Assembly: GCA_014904985.1 (NCBI GenBank)
Contig: MU128972.1
Span: 156,462-220,461, forward strand
Reading direction: 5' to 3'
DNA: 64,000 bases
DNA from: Hydnum rufescens UP504
Taxonomy: Eukaryota > Basidiomycota > Agaricomycetes > Cantharellales > Hydnaceae
Every line of letters starts with the position of its first letter. The first letter of the stretch is position 1. Position numbers and translations under genes: made by a program. A model generated the notes under the pieces. It saw only the letters and a program-made list of their open reading frames with translations, ran no database searches and had not been told where the DNA came from. Positions 23,361-32,914 of the stretch are shown here, one piece after another.

Positions 23361-24967
23361 CAGTGACCCACAAAACCGTTGCAATGTTTGCCACTTTTGA
23401 CTCTCTTTGTTTATACCTCCCCAACCAGCCATTTAAAAAATTTGAAAAAATATGTTCAAGATGTATATGCTTCTTGGCTACACATGTGCCAAATTTCACA
23501 GCAATCCATCAATATTTGACAGAGATATGCCCTTAACAAGCCACCTATATCATTGCAACAGTTTTGTGGCACATGAAATTGTGACACAAATCATTACAGT
23601 TCAGTATTTTGTGTACCCCCCCTTTGCCTTCCACACTGCTTCCACCCTCCTAGGCATACTTTCTATCAAATTTTGACACACCCCTGCTTCAATCTTCTCC
23701 CACTCTGCCTCTACTCGCTCCCATAGCTCATGGATGCCTTTGGGGGGTTCTTCATATCCTCCAAGCTTTGTTTTGATGTGATGCCAGAGGTGTTCAATTG
23801 GATTGAGGTCTGGGGACTGGGCAGGCCACTTCATGACATTGAAACCATGGTCTTTGAACCAGGCTTGGGCCATTTTGCTGGTGTGTTTGGGGTCATTGTC
23901 CTGCTGGAAAACCACATTGCCAGGTGATTTGTTGTAAAATTCGAGGGATCCTTGGAGTTCATCCTCCAGAATTTGGCAGTAGAGGTTGGCATCCATCTTG
24001 CCATCAATCTTGCATGCATATCCAGGCCCCTCCCATGTCATACACCCCCACATCATCAAGGAACCACCACCAAACTTCAGAGTCCCTTCCACCAGATGAT
24101 CAGAGAGGCCCTCCCCAGCCTTTTTCCACACCCATTTTCGCCCATCAGAGCCCAGGCGATTAATTTTGGTCTCATCAGACCACACAACACGCTTCCAGTC
24201 ATCCACAGTCCAGTCCTTATGGCTTAGGGCAAAGTCCAGTCTCTCACGCTTGTGGCGCTGGGAGAGCAGGGGACGTTTCTTCTTCACCACAGCCTTTAAA
24301 CCAGCACTCTTCAGATGGCGGCGGACTGTTTCATTGGAGAGTGACTGGTTGGTGATGGATTGGAGGGAATGGGCAACTTGGGTGGCAGTGGTAGCCTTCC
24401 CAGTGTGGATAAGATGGATGGCATGGTGGACATCAGTGGGGGAAAGCTTTGATGGACGACCACCAGAGGACTTGGAAACATGGGGGCGATGTTTGGACCA
24501 GACACGGGTGATAGTAGAAGTGTGGAGACCAGTAATGGAGGAGATTTTGTGGGCAGAGTGCTTGGAGTCAATGAGATGAAGGACATTGTCAAGTTGTGCA
24601 TTTGATAAAGCACGCATGGTTGATTGGGGGGCATATAGCCTTGGGACTGCTGGTATTTATGCTTTTCCGATGTTTATTTATTTGGCTGTGTTTGTACCTT
24701 TGGGTATAAACAATGTCACATGACAGTAATGTCATGTTTCTCTGATCTGAAAGGTCAGCCACAAAACTGTTGCAATGACATAGGTGACTTGTTGAGGGCA
24801 TATCTCTGTCAAATGTTAATGGATTGCCATGAAATTTGGCACATATGTAGACAAGAAGCATACATATCTTGGACATATTTTTTCAAATTTTTTGAAGGCC
24901 TGATTGGGGAGGAATAACCAAAGAAGGTCAAAAGTGGCAAACATTGCAACAGTTTTGTGGGTCACTG
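23361..24967 (-). mobile_element. Complete Tc1-family DNA transposon inside a KDZ intron
   Basis: 1607 bp bounded by TA dinucleotides (23359-23360 and 24968-24969), the standard Tc1/mariner target duplication. Terminal inverted repeats of about 210 bp run from CAGTGACCCACAAAAC inward to 23572 and from 24755 to the right end. They are roughly 90% alike by eye. Each inverted repeat also has the word CACAAAAC.GTTGCAATG at its outer end and its inverse at its inner end. Confidence 0.9.
23601..24617 (-). CDS. Tc1-type transposase, DD34E, intact
   Basis: A single uninterrupted 338-residue frame. Residues 1-60 form the first helix-turn-helix (ISSITGLHTSTITRVWSKHR), and 70-110 the second (TATQVAHSLQ...SNETVRRHLKSAGLKA). 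The catalytic triad is Asp in VVWSDETKINR, Asp in VFQQDNDPKHTS, and Glu 34 residues later in PDLNPIEHLWHHIK, which makes it Tc1 rather than mariner (DD34D). The enzyme binds its inverted repeats and moves the element by cut and paste into TA sites. There are no stops or shifts, in contrast to the KDZ gene around it, so this is a young and possibly active copy. The ATG at 24617 lies just inside the right inverted repeat. Confidence 0.92.
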   Translation of the reverse strand: MRALSNAQLDNVLHLIDSKHSAHKISSITGLHTSTITRVWSKHRPHVSKSSGGRPSKLSPTDVHHAIHLIHTGKATTATQVAHSLQSITNQSLSNETVRRHLKSAGLKAVVKKKRPLLSQRHKRERLDFALSHKDWTVDDWKRVVWSDETKINRLGSDGRKWVWKKAGEGLSDHLVEGTLKFGGGSLMMWGCMTWEGPGYACKIDGKMDANLYCQILEDELQGSLEFYNKSPGNVVFQQDNDPKHTSKMAQAWFKDHGFNVMKWPAQSPDLNPIEHLWHHIKTKLGGYEEPPKGIHELWERVEAEWEKIEAGVCQNLIESMPRRVEAVWKAKGGYTKY

Positions 24968-26340
24968 TATCTATATCATACAAATGAATCAATCATACCA
25001 AGTGTTGGTTTTAAGAACATGATGTACCACTTGCCTTTCTGGAGATCCCCTAGTCCAAGTGGATGAATACATCCTTGACATGTGCATACCGATGCACCGA
25101 CGCCTGTCACATGTAAGCCCATTGACTTCCTGGTATTGGCAAGGTCTAGAGCAGCAAGCCCACTACATGTTGAGATCTAATGAATAGATCAGATCAGCCT
25201 CGTCGACACTATACACAAGAAGCTACAAACTTACATCCTTCTCAGAGACATAACCTAGAAGGAATGTCTTGTATTCGTAGTCTTCAACAAAGTAGGCCAA
25301 CCCTGTCCCTAGGCCGGCATCAATGCGTTTTCCGGGTTTGAAACAATTTTTCATGCAGAAATTGGCATCGGCTGCAATGTGAAGATGATAGAGAAACCTA
25401 AAAATTTCAAGTATATAAGCATCAAATCATCCTGAACTTCTGAATCCCATCACTCACGAATCTGAAGGGGGACCAGATTCCCAACCCCTTGGCAGATTGA
25501 TCTTGGGGTGTGGACAAGCTGGGCAGAGGACTGCAAGCACACCCAGCTGCATCCCTTTGACCCCAGAGTCTTCGTGGCCATGCCCTGCTCTTTTGAGCAT
25601 CATCAAATGACACCATTCGCATGACATTCGCAGGAAACTGACATATCGATCCTTGGAATACAGATATAAGTGTAAGATCTAGTTAGGAATGTGAAGAATG
25701 TACTTTCACAGACATCAAGCCCATATTGTCTGTCTCACGCTCAAGAGCAGTGATGAAATGGGTTGCCAAGAGTTTAGATTGAAGTGTTAGGAGGTGGAAG
25801 TGGTTCAATACAATGAACATCACACATGTTTGTGGCTGATGAATTGTGGCTGGATACCAGTTGCAGTGCAGAAGTTGGTACCGTGGGTGAACAGTGGCGC
25901 CACAGCTGCAGAGGAGTACATTCACACAATGGATGCCATTGGTGTGAATGATGGTGAACAACGATGGCTCTTTTGTCATTGGACAGTTTGTATGGCCGAG
26001 ATAGACTTTGAGGCCCATGGCAGTGAGTGAGGTATGTTTGAAAAATCCACCATTCCGCACCTAAAATGCATGGAGAGTAAGCACTGTCACTGATGGAGCA
26101 ACTATAAATCAACATACATTTATGTGATGCAGTGGGAGATGATTGTGTCATTGGAGACAACAGTCTTTGCAGACCATGTTGTGATCAAAGCACTCAACAC
26201 ATCAATACGTCCTGCTGATGCCAGGTAATTGGCAGGATGGACATCCACTGACAAGCAGCGAGTCACCCCATCCATCATATCATAGAAGCGCATCAAGAAA
26301 TTCATCCCAAACATATGTCCACTCAAGCAGTGGATCATCC

Positions 26341-27300
26341 TGTTACGTGCCTTCAGTGAAGGGATCTACCACTAAACTTCTGCTGTACTCAGGGCAGCGG
26401 TATAACACTTATTTCCAGATGTCTTCTTGGTTTTGCCAATGAGGTGGTGGTTACCATTACTGGGGTTGTAATCCTCAATATGAATGCCGCCCGGTGCCTG
26501 GGATGGTGCATCAAGAGGCACAGAAGGGAACTGAGAATGCTGAAAAGGTCAGACAACTTGTGGGGTACATGTCCTGGAACTGGTGGTAGAGATCACAACA
26601 TGAGTTGTAATGGTATCTGGTTTGGCAAGAACAAGTGGGTTAGACTTAGGTCTACCTTGTGGCATGTAGAGGTTTTGAGCAAGGTAAGAACAAGTAGTCT
26701 GAACGAATCATCACGACTTGGGTGGTGGCAGTGCAAAAACAAGATCCATTCCTACCCTAGGCATACAAATTGTACATAACAGTATCTACAGGATAATATA
26801 TCACCCCTGGCCCCCTAGTGGGGGCCGTGCAGAGTGATACAGAGCAGTATAGTATCTGCAAGATATAAACCCACCCTTGGCAGAGGCCCTGCAGAGTAGC
26901 GGATAAGTGCCAACACGTCTGGCTCCTGTATAGTTAAGCAAGCCTCAGATGACGGCCAGGAGCCTGACAGACATGTAACCCCCTTACCAGGGGGCTATCA
27001 ATATGGCATGTCCCTAGGGACTCTCACATTTCCTAAGCCATAGGTTCCCCCTCAGCAAGGGATCCACCTCAGCCCAATGTCCCCATCCTGGACCTAAGGC
27101 CTTGCTACAGACTCTGATTCTATACTAGATACTACTCCACTACAAGACTATGAGATCTGCAGGTTTGATCCCTCTTAATCGCATCAGTACCATGCTCACT
27201 AAGAAAATAAGATTTGAAGCATACTCACGAAGCTTGAATCAAACAGAAGACCACGACATGGCCAGACATAGTAGCCTACCCAACCCCATCATCAGAATGG
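26341..27300. other. No gene recognised
   Basis: Upstream side of the KDZ gene. Minus-strand codons near 26.35-26.45 kb may add a KDZ N-terminus, but I cannot fix exons. The rest has only short frames. A repeated GTGCAGAGTGATACAGAG / CTGCAGAGTAGCGG theme near 26.83-26.90 kb is weak. Confidence 0.4.
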
Positions 27301-27399
27301 GATAGAGATTATCTGCATTGGACTTACAAGGCAAGATTGGGGGTGTGCAACATGTAGACAGGTGAGGTATGGACTGGATGGAGTGTTGAGCAGACGAGG

Positions 27400-27915
27400 T
27401 CTAGTCAGAATGATATATAGAGATTTTCACATGGACTTACTATGCAATGTGTAGACAGGTGAGGAGCAATCAGAATGAGACACAAATTCTAGACAATGGA
27501 CTTGCTAGGCAAGGTGTAGGACAGGCGAGGCATAGTCAGAACAGGATAGAGATTCTTCCCAGTGGACTTACTAGGCAAGGTGTAGAACAGGCAAGGGGTC
27601 GTCAAAATGGGGTAGAGATTCCTCACAATGGACTGACTAGGCAAGGCACAGAATGGGCAAGAGTTAGTCAGAACAGGATGGAGATTCTAGGCAATGGACT
27701 TACTATGCAAGGTTAGAACAGGCAAGGTGTACTCAGAACAGGAAAGAGATTCTTCATGACAGACTAACTAAGAAAGGTGTAGAATGGCTGAGGGGTAGTC
27801 AGAACAGGATAGAGATTCTAGACAATGGACTTACTGGGCAAGGTGTAGAACAGGTAAAGGGTAGTCAGAATGGGATAGAGATTCTTAACAACGGACTTAC
27901 TAGGCGTGGTGTAGA
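27400..27915. repeat. 66-bp minisatellite, about 8 copies
   Basis: The word GATAGAGATTC recurs near 27545, 27612, 27678, 27742, 27808 and 27876, i.e. every ~66 bp, followed by AATGGACTTACTAGGCAAGG and a GTAGAACAGGCAAGG. Because 66 is divisible by three, part of it stays open on the plus strand (27447-27716) with a 22-residue repeat. I do not take this as proof of a gene. Confidence 0.8.
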
Positions 27916-28762
27916 ACACTTGACATGGAGACAGGCAAGGTATAGACCAGGCAAGGTGCAGAATAGGCAAGAAGCAGAACAGACAAGACAATGAAGACCA
28001 AGCTAAGCCAAGGGTGAGGAAAGAGGAAAGGCTGAGGAGGCATGGAAGAAGCAAGCGACGATGATGCTGGTGGTGGTTGAAAGAAATTTTCAGGGAGAAT
28101 CCCATGATATACCAACGAAATTTGATTCCGCTCTACTAATCCCCCGCTCACCATTCATTGGCTGTCCATAGATATATGGATGAGACAGAATGTATTGCTG
28201 TAAAGGATTTATGGGTGGCCATAAATACGAGGCAATACATTAATTTAATCACCCTCAAATAGGAAATTGGGACTCCTATGAAGCCGGGCTGGCATAAGAT
28301 AATAGGAGTGAGCTGCTTCATAATAGGTAGAGAGCAGTCTAAGTAATCCCATTAAATTCAGGCCAAAGCTCTGCAGATTCACTAGGAATCCTATCACAGA
28401 CCAAAGTAATTTATTATAGTTTACTCATAGGATATCCTTCAACCATAGCTTTGGTCACACATCACAGCAACTTTTTTCTGACCCGGAAATGCCCTCCGAA
28501 CTTTATCGGGGTTCAGAAGGCAGTTTCTGAAAAATAGATTTCCTTATCAACTTGAAGTGGTACAGTAGGGGATATCACAGTCCTCAAATTTTCATGAAAT
28601 CCTCAAATAGCACCCAAAATAGTACAGACCAGTGTCATTTGAGAGTGATTTGAAGAAGAATTTAGACCTTGGGGTCAAATGCCTTCAATTTCACATCTCA
28701 CACATGGGGATTCATAATTGTTGTAATCAGGAAACAAGCACATGGGAAGTAAAAGGTCTAAT
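27916..28762. other. No gene recognised
   Basis: Contains a tail of GGCAAG-type words (27920-28010) and otherwise unique A/T-richer sequence. I see no coding signal, RNA gene or repeat end. Confidence 0.4.
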
Positions 28763-29299
28763 CTAAGGAGAAATTACTTCTACATCTCTGCCCTGAAGTG
28801 CATTCCCATATCTAATCCATCCAACTGCTGCACTTGGGACATGATAATAGACAGAACGCGACACGCTGATCACAAGTGGCGACATTGTTTCCCTGTGTAT
28901 TGCTTTAAGTCAAGTTGAGTAAAATGGATGGTGTTCTTGTACGCACCATGAGTGGAATACTCCAGTTTGCAAGCCTTTCATGACAAGGTACCAGTGCCTA
29001 CCCAAAGATGCTTCCATAGTCTCTTGAGACATCGGCAGATTCGTGAGCAATACCACAGGTTGCAACCCAATTATGCCACCAGCATTCGGTTGGGGACTCA
29101 AAGGGGGAATCAGCACAGGACTAGGGATAGCCACAGAATCGGTGGAATTCATCATACACCGGGCCATGGGCCTGATGCTGGGTCCGGCCATAGGCTCCTC
29201 ATTGGGCTCAGCGGGGGGTATGACATCAGGAATGGGTGTGCCATTAATCGTGGAAAGTGATGGGGGAATAGGAGTTGCCATCTCAAGGGACAGATTCAT
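28763..29299 (-). CDS. Viroplasmin/RNase H1 N-terminal-like domain protein
   Basis: Two minus-strand exons: 28947-29299 (from MNLSLEMATP) and 28763-28892 (stop at 28763), joined through a 54-bp intron 28893-28946 (GTGCGT...ACAG). The first 85 residues are Pro/Ser/Ile-rich and low-complexity. Then WYLVMKGLQTGVFHSW, continuing after the intron with ETMSPLVISVSRSVYYHVPS, matches the small fold found at the N-terminus of RNase H1 and in many mushroom proteins (a pattern of WYVV.KG...GVF.SW). This domain binds RNA-DNA hybrids in RNase H1, but here the partner is unknown. A further 5' exon with a heptad-like ISLLSQAISELTAAIETM may precede the ATG (up to ~29350). The gene is divergent from the next one and lies inside the bracketed KDZ interval. 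Confidence 0.6.
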
Positions 29300-29650
29300 C
29301 GTCTCTATAGCAGCAGTGAGTTCAGAAATCGCCTGGCTAAGCAGAGAAATTTGGGTGGATACTGTAAAGAAATGGTGTGCGGTTAGAGGACTGAATTGTA
29401 ATGAGATGGCTGTTTACTTACAACTGTGGTGGTACCACTGGGATATCATTAGTATTTGGAATCAGTACATTGACCACCATAGTGGATGTGTCCTGGAGAC
29501 CAACTTCGTTGAACAATGTCATGTGCACCTCGAATGTGGATGGACGGAAATAACTGCATTTGATCTCGCGTCTCCACTCATTTCACCATGGCACCTCATC
29601 CGTGGGCTGAGGATACCAGCTGATTAAATTGGCTCCACGAATGTGGACTG

Positions 29651-32564
29651 TTGTACTGGGCTGCTGTGGTTGCAAAAACTAAGGTTTCATTTCTCAAGAA
29701 TCTCTATCACAGCTGGTTTGAGACATATCACTGGAGCCTTGATGTTAAAGTTAAGCCTGACGCAACGATGGTTTTTATTCAGCCTGTGGATGAGGAGGGT
29801 ATATTAAAAAAGAATAAGGCCATTATTCTTAGAAAAGAGGTACATACCTTCATGCTCTGTTTCGAGTAGTGGAAATTTTACTGAGCCATATTGACTATTT
29901 ACAGTCTCTGGCCCACTGGTTTGCAGCCAAATATGACGACTTAAACACATCAAACTCAAAGACCATTACTCACAATCCTTTCCCTACTGTCAATCCTACC
30001 AATCTTCTCATGGTGCAGAAAGTTAAACCAGCTGCAAAGGTGAAGCCAAAAACGCCCCAAATCAAGCACGTCTATTCGTCAATATATTATAAGTTGAAAA
30101 TCTGCCCACTAGTCACTGAACACTGGGCCTGAGACGAGGGCAAAATGGGACCCAAAAACAAGCTTTTCAGCAAGGTTTCATTGTCACAGGCCTTGACCAA
30201 AGAAATGTGGGAGAAGGAGTCAGATGAAGTTTGTGTGAAGATCCAAAATGTGCGTGAGGCACAATACAAGGAAGCGATGGCTGAGTACAACCAAGTTCAA
30301 CTGGTTTGCTCACAGTCTCCAGAACAATTCCAAAAGTAAGCCCTCAGCAATTAATAATTCTCTACTCATGGCTTAATGAAGTTTTTACAGTGCTATCGAT
30401 CACATATATCCATACCTGCAGCAGGTGGCCACTGTCATCACTGAGCATACCAGATTCATGATCTCCATCATTGTCAGAGGACCCTCGCCTGCCGCCAAAG
30501 GTGAAATAGTAACCAGCCAGTATGTATTGTGATATCTGTACATCAGGTTGAATTTCCTAACCATATTTATGGTGCTCTAGTATTCATAAAGGAGAGATCT
30601 CTGGTGATCACCTGCTCAACTTTGGCAGCTATGCGCATGACATTTTTGCCAATGTTGTAATGCCCAAATTCATCAAGTTCGTGAATCAAGTCTTTCGTAT
30701 GTGGTCTTTGTTGACTCTATGACAATTCACTAATAAAACCCTTCAACAGCTCAAGACATCCAGGACTCGCGATCCCTAATGCCAGCAAAATCATTGACTC
30801 CAGAGGTGGCACTGCTGGAGGCTGCTGCTGATGGTGCAGCTACTGTGTCTGTGCCTGATGCCTGCAATCCGAGTCCAATTTCGTCTTGAGATTGTTCTCA
30901 TTCCTCAACCCTCTCCACCAATACTTTACCACCCAGTCACAAGGCCAAGGAGTTCAGCGCTGAAAATGACCTTGAGGACAAGGATCGTGATGCTGATGAC
31001 AGTGGTGCTGACAACAAGGACTCTGACAGCAGTGACCACAACAGCAAGGATGAGCATGTCACCTTCAATCATTATTCATGTGTGGTTTCCCACTCCCCTA
31101 CACCAGCTGTATGGGATTCCACGAGTCACTGCCTTGCTGCCAATTTCTTGTCTAAGACCAAAGTGCCATTGTTGATGCAGAAAATGTCATTGTTGTTGGC
31201 AACTGACCCCAAGTTGCCAGGAACTGCAGGGATTTCCTCATCGGGAATGCCTCTTTTGGAAGCTTCTGACCCCTCAACCCCCCCTTTTGTTTCTCAGCAT
31301 TCTGATTCCCATGTCACACATGGTACGGGAGCTCCATGACGTCCTGAAAAGAATCAGCGACACTATGGTGCCAAGCATAAGGCATGCACATCTGGAGTGT
31401 CAGGAATGCAGTCCCCCCCTCGTTCGAAAAAGCATGCAGTTATTGAAACCTTACCCGACCCTGCTGTCTTGTCATTGCAAGACTCTGCGATCCTGTTGTC
31501 ACAAGACTCTGTTGCCCCATTGTTGCGAGACTCTACAGTCCCATCATTGCAAGAGGCTATAGTCCCCTCACTACGAGACTCTACAGCCCCATCATTGTGA
31601 GACTCTACAGTCCCTTCATTGTGACGAGACTCAACTGCCCTGTTGTTGCAAGACTCTACAGCCCCATCATTGCAAGACTCTACAGTCCCTTCTTTGCGAC
31701 GAGACTCAGCCACCCTGTCGTTGCGACACTCTGCAGCCCCATCATTGCGAGACTCTACAGTCCCTTCGTTGTGACAAGACTCAACAGCCCCATCGTTGCA
31801 AGACCCTTCATTGTGAGACTCCACAGCCCTGTTGTTGCAGGACTCTATGGCTCCATCATTGCAAGACCCTGTGGTCCTATTGTTGCAAGACTCTATGGAG
31901 CATAAGAGACCCCATCATAGTATTCCTAAGTCACTGGCCACTGTTGCTGTTAGCGAAAAATCATCCATAGATACCGCAAAGACTCTGGGTGCTGAAGAGA
32001 GCTGGTATGCTCAGCATTTGGAACATGCAGATTTGCTGGTGGCCTCAAAGCACTGCAGTACCCTCCTTGCCAATTGGGCCTCACTCAAGGAAGATCTTGC
32101 CAATTCCAAAGAGAATGTATGTGCACATTCACCGTAATCATCGATTTAATACTGATTTGACTTATATACTTGAACAGTCGCCATCCAGGCTCACTTCCAA
32201 AAACCGTCCAATTGCTATCCATGATTGGGTTAAGCATGCCCGAAGCCCCACTTGGATGCCCGATCTATCTGATGCCAAAGGATTGAAGGCATATGGTGAT
32301 AAATGGCATGAATGGTGGGCAGCCTGCCAGCCGACTTGGAGGGTTAAGAAGCCCAATAGCAATGAATTTCTCCCTTCAAATGGTCAAGGAGATTGGTCTA
32401 TATTGCGCATTGGAGGTAATAATGGTTTGCTCCTACATGTCATGGCTTTGGCATGGTGGGGGAATGTGAGTCTACATGATGTGAAAGAGACTAAATGGTG
32501 GACTGCAGCCGTGAAAGAAGTCTCGTGGGTACTTGGCCACATGCTGACCTCACATAGGAAGTAG
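29651..32564 (+). CDS. Multi-exon transposon-linked conserved basidiomycete protein
   Basis: Exon 1 (29651-29839) has WFETYHWSLDV. An intron 29840-29904 (GTACAT...ACAG) leads to SLAHWFAAKYDDLNT. Further segments are ALTKEMWEKESDEV with AEYNQVQ (30.2-30.3 kb), then after introns AIDHIYPYLQQVA with TRFMISIIVRGP (30.4-30.5 kb) and GEISGDHLLNFG (30.6 kb). A Ser/Asp-rich and repetitive stretch (30.8-31.9 kb) follows. The C-terminus, after an intron beginning GTATGT near 32115, reads RPIAIHDWVKHAR, KWHEWWAACQPTWR, GNNGLLLHVMALAWWG and WTAAVKEVSWVL, ending at 32564. I know this architecture from many mushroom genomes next to transposons, but not its activity. One in-frame TGA at 30130-30132 sits where CGA (Arg) would fit, so this copy may be inactive. 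A paralogue is the split gene at 17.9/35.7 kb. Confidence 0.6.
31470..31905 (+). repeat. ~30-bp minisatellite within the conserved gene
   Basis: The theme GAGACTCTACAGTCCCATCA / TTGCAAGACTCTAC repeats about 14 times with a period of 29-32 bp. Where the period is 30 it encodes a decapeptide of the DSTVPSLQE type. Copies of other length shift the frame. Such repeats probably change length between strains. Confidence 0.75.
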
Positions 32565-32654
32565 CTATCTCTCCGCCTTTCATCTGTTGTTACATAGCTT
32601 AGTTTTGCTACTCTTAATTTGCGGGTGCACCAAAAAAAATATGAGTTCATTATT

Positions 32655-32722
32655 ATATTGAATCCCGATATGGGAATTCTCGATATGGGAATTCCCAATA
32701 TGGGAATTCCCAATAAGGAAAT
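32655..32722. repeat. 15-bp tandem repeat, four copies
   Basis: GATATGGGAATTC-type words follow each other four times in the A/T-rich gap after the conserved gene. The gap to 32780 holds nothing else. Confidence 0.7.
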
Positions 32723-32782
32723 TAATATTTATATAGACAGTGATGAGGGAGGGAATGATGCTGTTGAGCCATTTTGGGATAC

Positions 32783-32908
32783 CAGCAGTATTGATATATC
32801 CTGATATATCAGGGACAGTAAGTTACCACAGGTGGTAGTTACCAGGTTTGATATATGAATTAAACACAGTACCATACCATGTTTGATATATCCATACTAC
32901 AGCATGGC
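32783..32908. mobile_element. M1 repeat, right copy bracketing the KDZ region
   Basis: About 125 bp with short inverted ends (GCAGTATTGATATATC against GTAGTATGGATATATC read inward from the right). Inside are GTAAGTTACC, GGTAGTTACC and two copies of the ATATATCAAACATGG theme. It cuts the Gypsy post-protease frame after ...FACIVTNPTG. Confidence 0.55.
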
Positions 32909-32914
32909 CTGTTG

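Larger units (their letters stand above)
21482..26340 (-). pseudogene. CxC2-domain KDZ (Kyakuja-Dileera-Zisupton) transposase, multi-exon, inactivated
   Basis: Minus-strand exons read in KDZ order. N-terminus: DDPLLEW, a cysteine cluster (CPSC...CVECF...CKDCC, H..LPLHHI) and NGIHCVNVLLCSCGA (25.7-26.3 kb). Then HNWYPAT-type HCNWYPATIHQPQTC, LKRAGHGHEDSGVKG with CPACPHPKINLP (25.4-25.6 kb), DANFCMKN and GLAYFVEDYEYK (25.26-25.4 kb), and CSGLAALDLANTRKS (25.1 kb). After the Tc1-bearing intron come MDFIIFSSLR, VPKFHLPAHKQQC, GCTDGEGIERDWANINPVA (22.8-23.3 kb), SVSAFLIMGLELEE (22.6 kb), NVRGQHVNTQAR (22.1 kb), LSWIWISAG (21.9 kb) and the charged end to 21482. Three in-frame TGA codons (26148, 26202, 26280) sit where Arg CGA is expected, so it is probably dead. 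KDZ enzymes cut and paste their own element in the nucleus. Confidence 0.8.

Noticed and set aside
26800..26920. tRNA or small RNA gene suggested by GC-rich inverted words
   Set aside because: No box A/box B pair and no cloverleaf could be drawn.
27447..27716. Repeat-protein gene
   Set aside because: The open frame follows from a 66-bp repeat period. There is no start context, no flanking exons and no family resemblance.
29043..29627. 194-codon plus-strand frame
   Set aside because: It is opposite to the viroplasmin-like gene, whose minus-strand frame has family motifs and a good intron.
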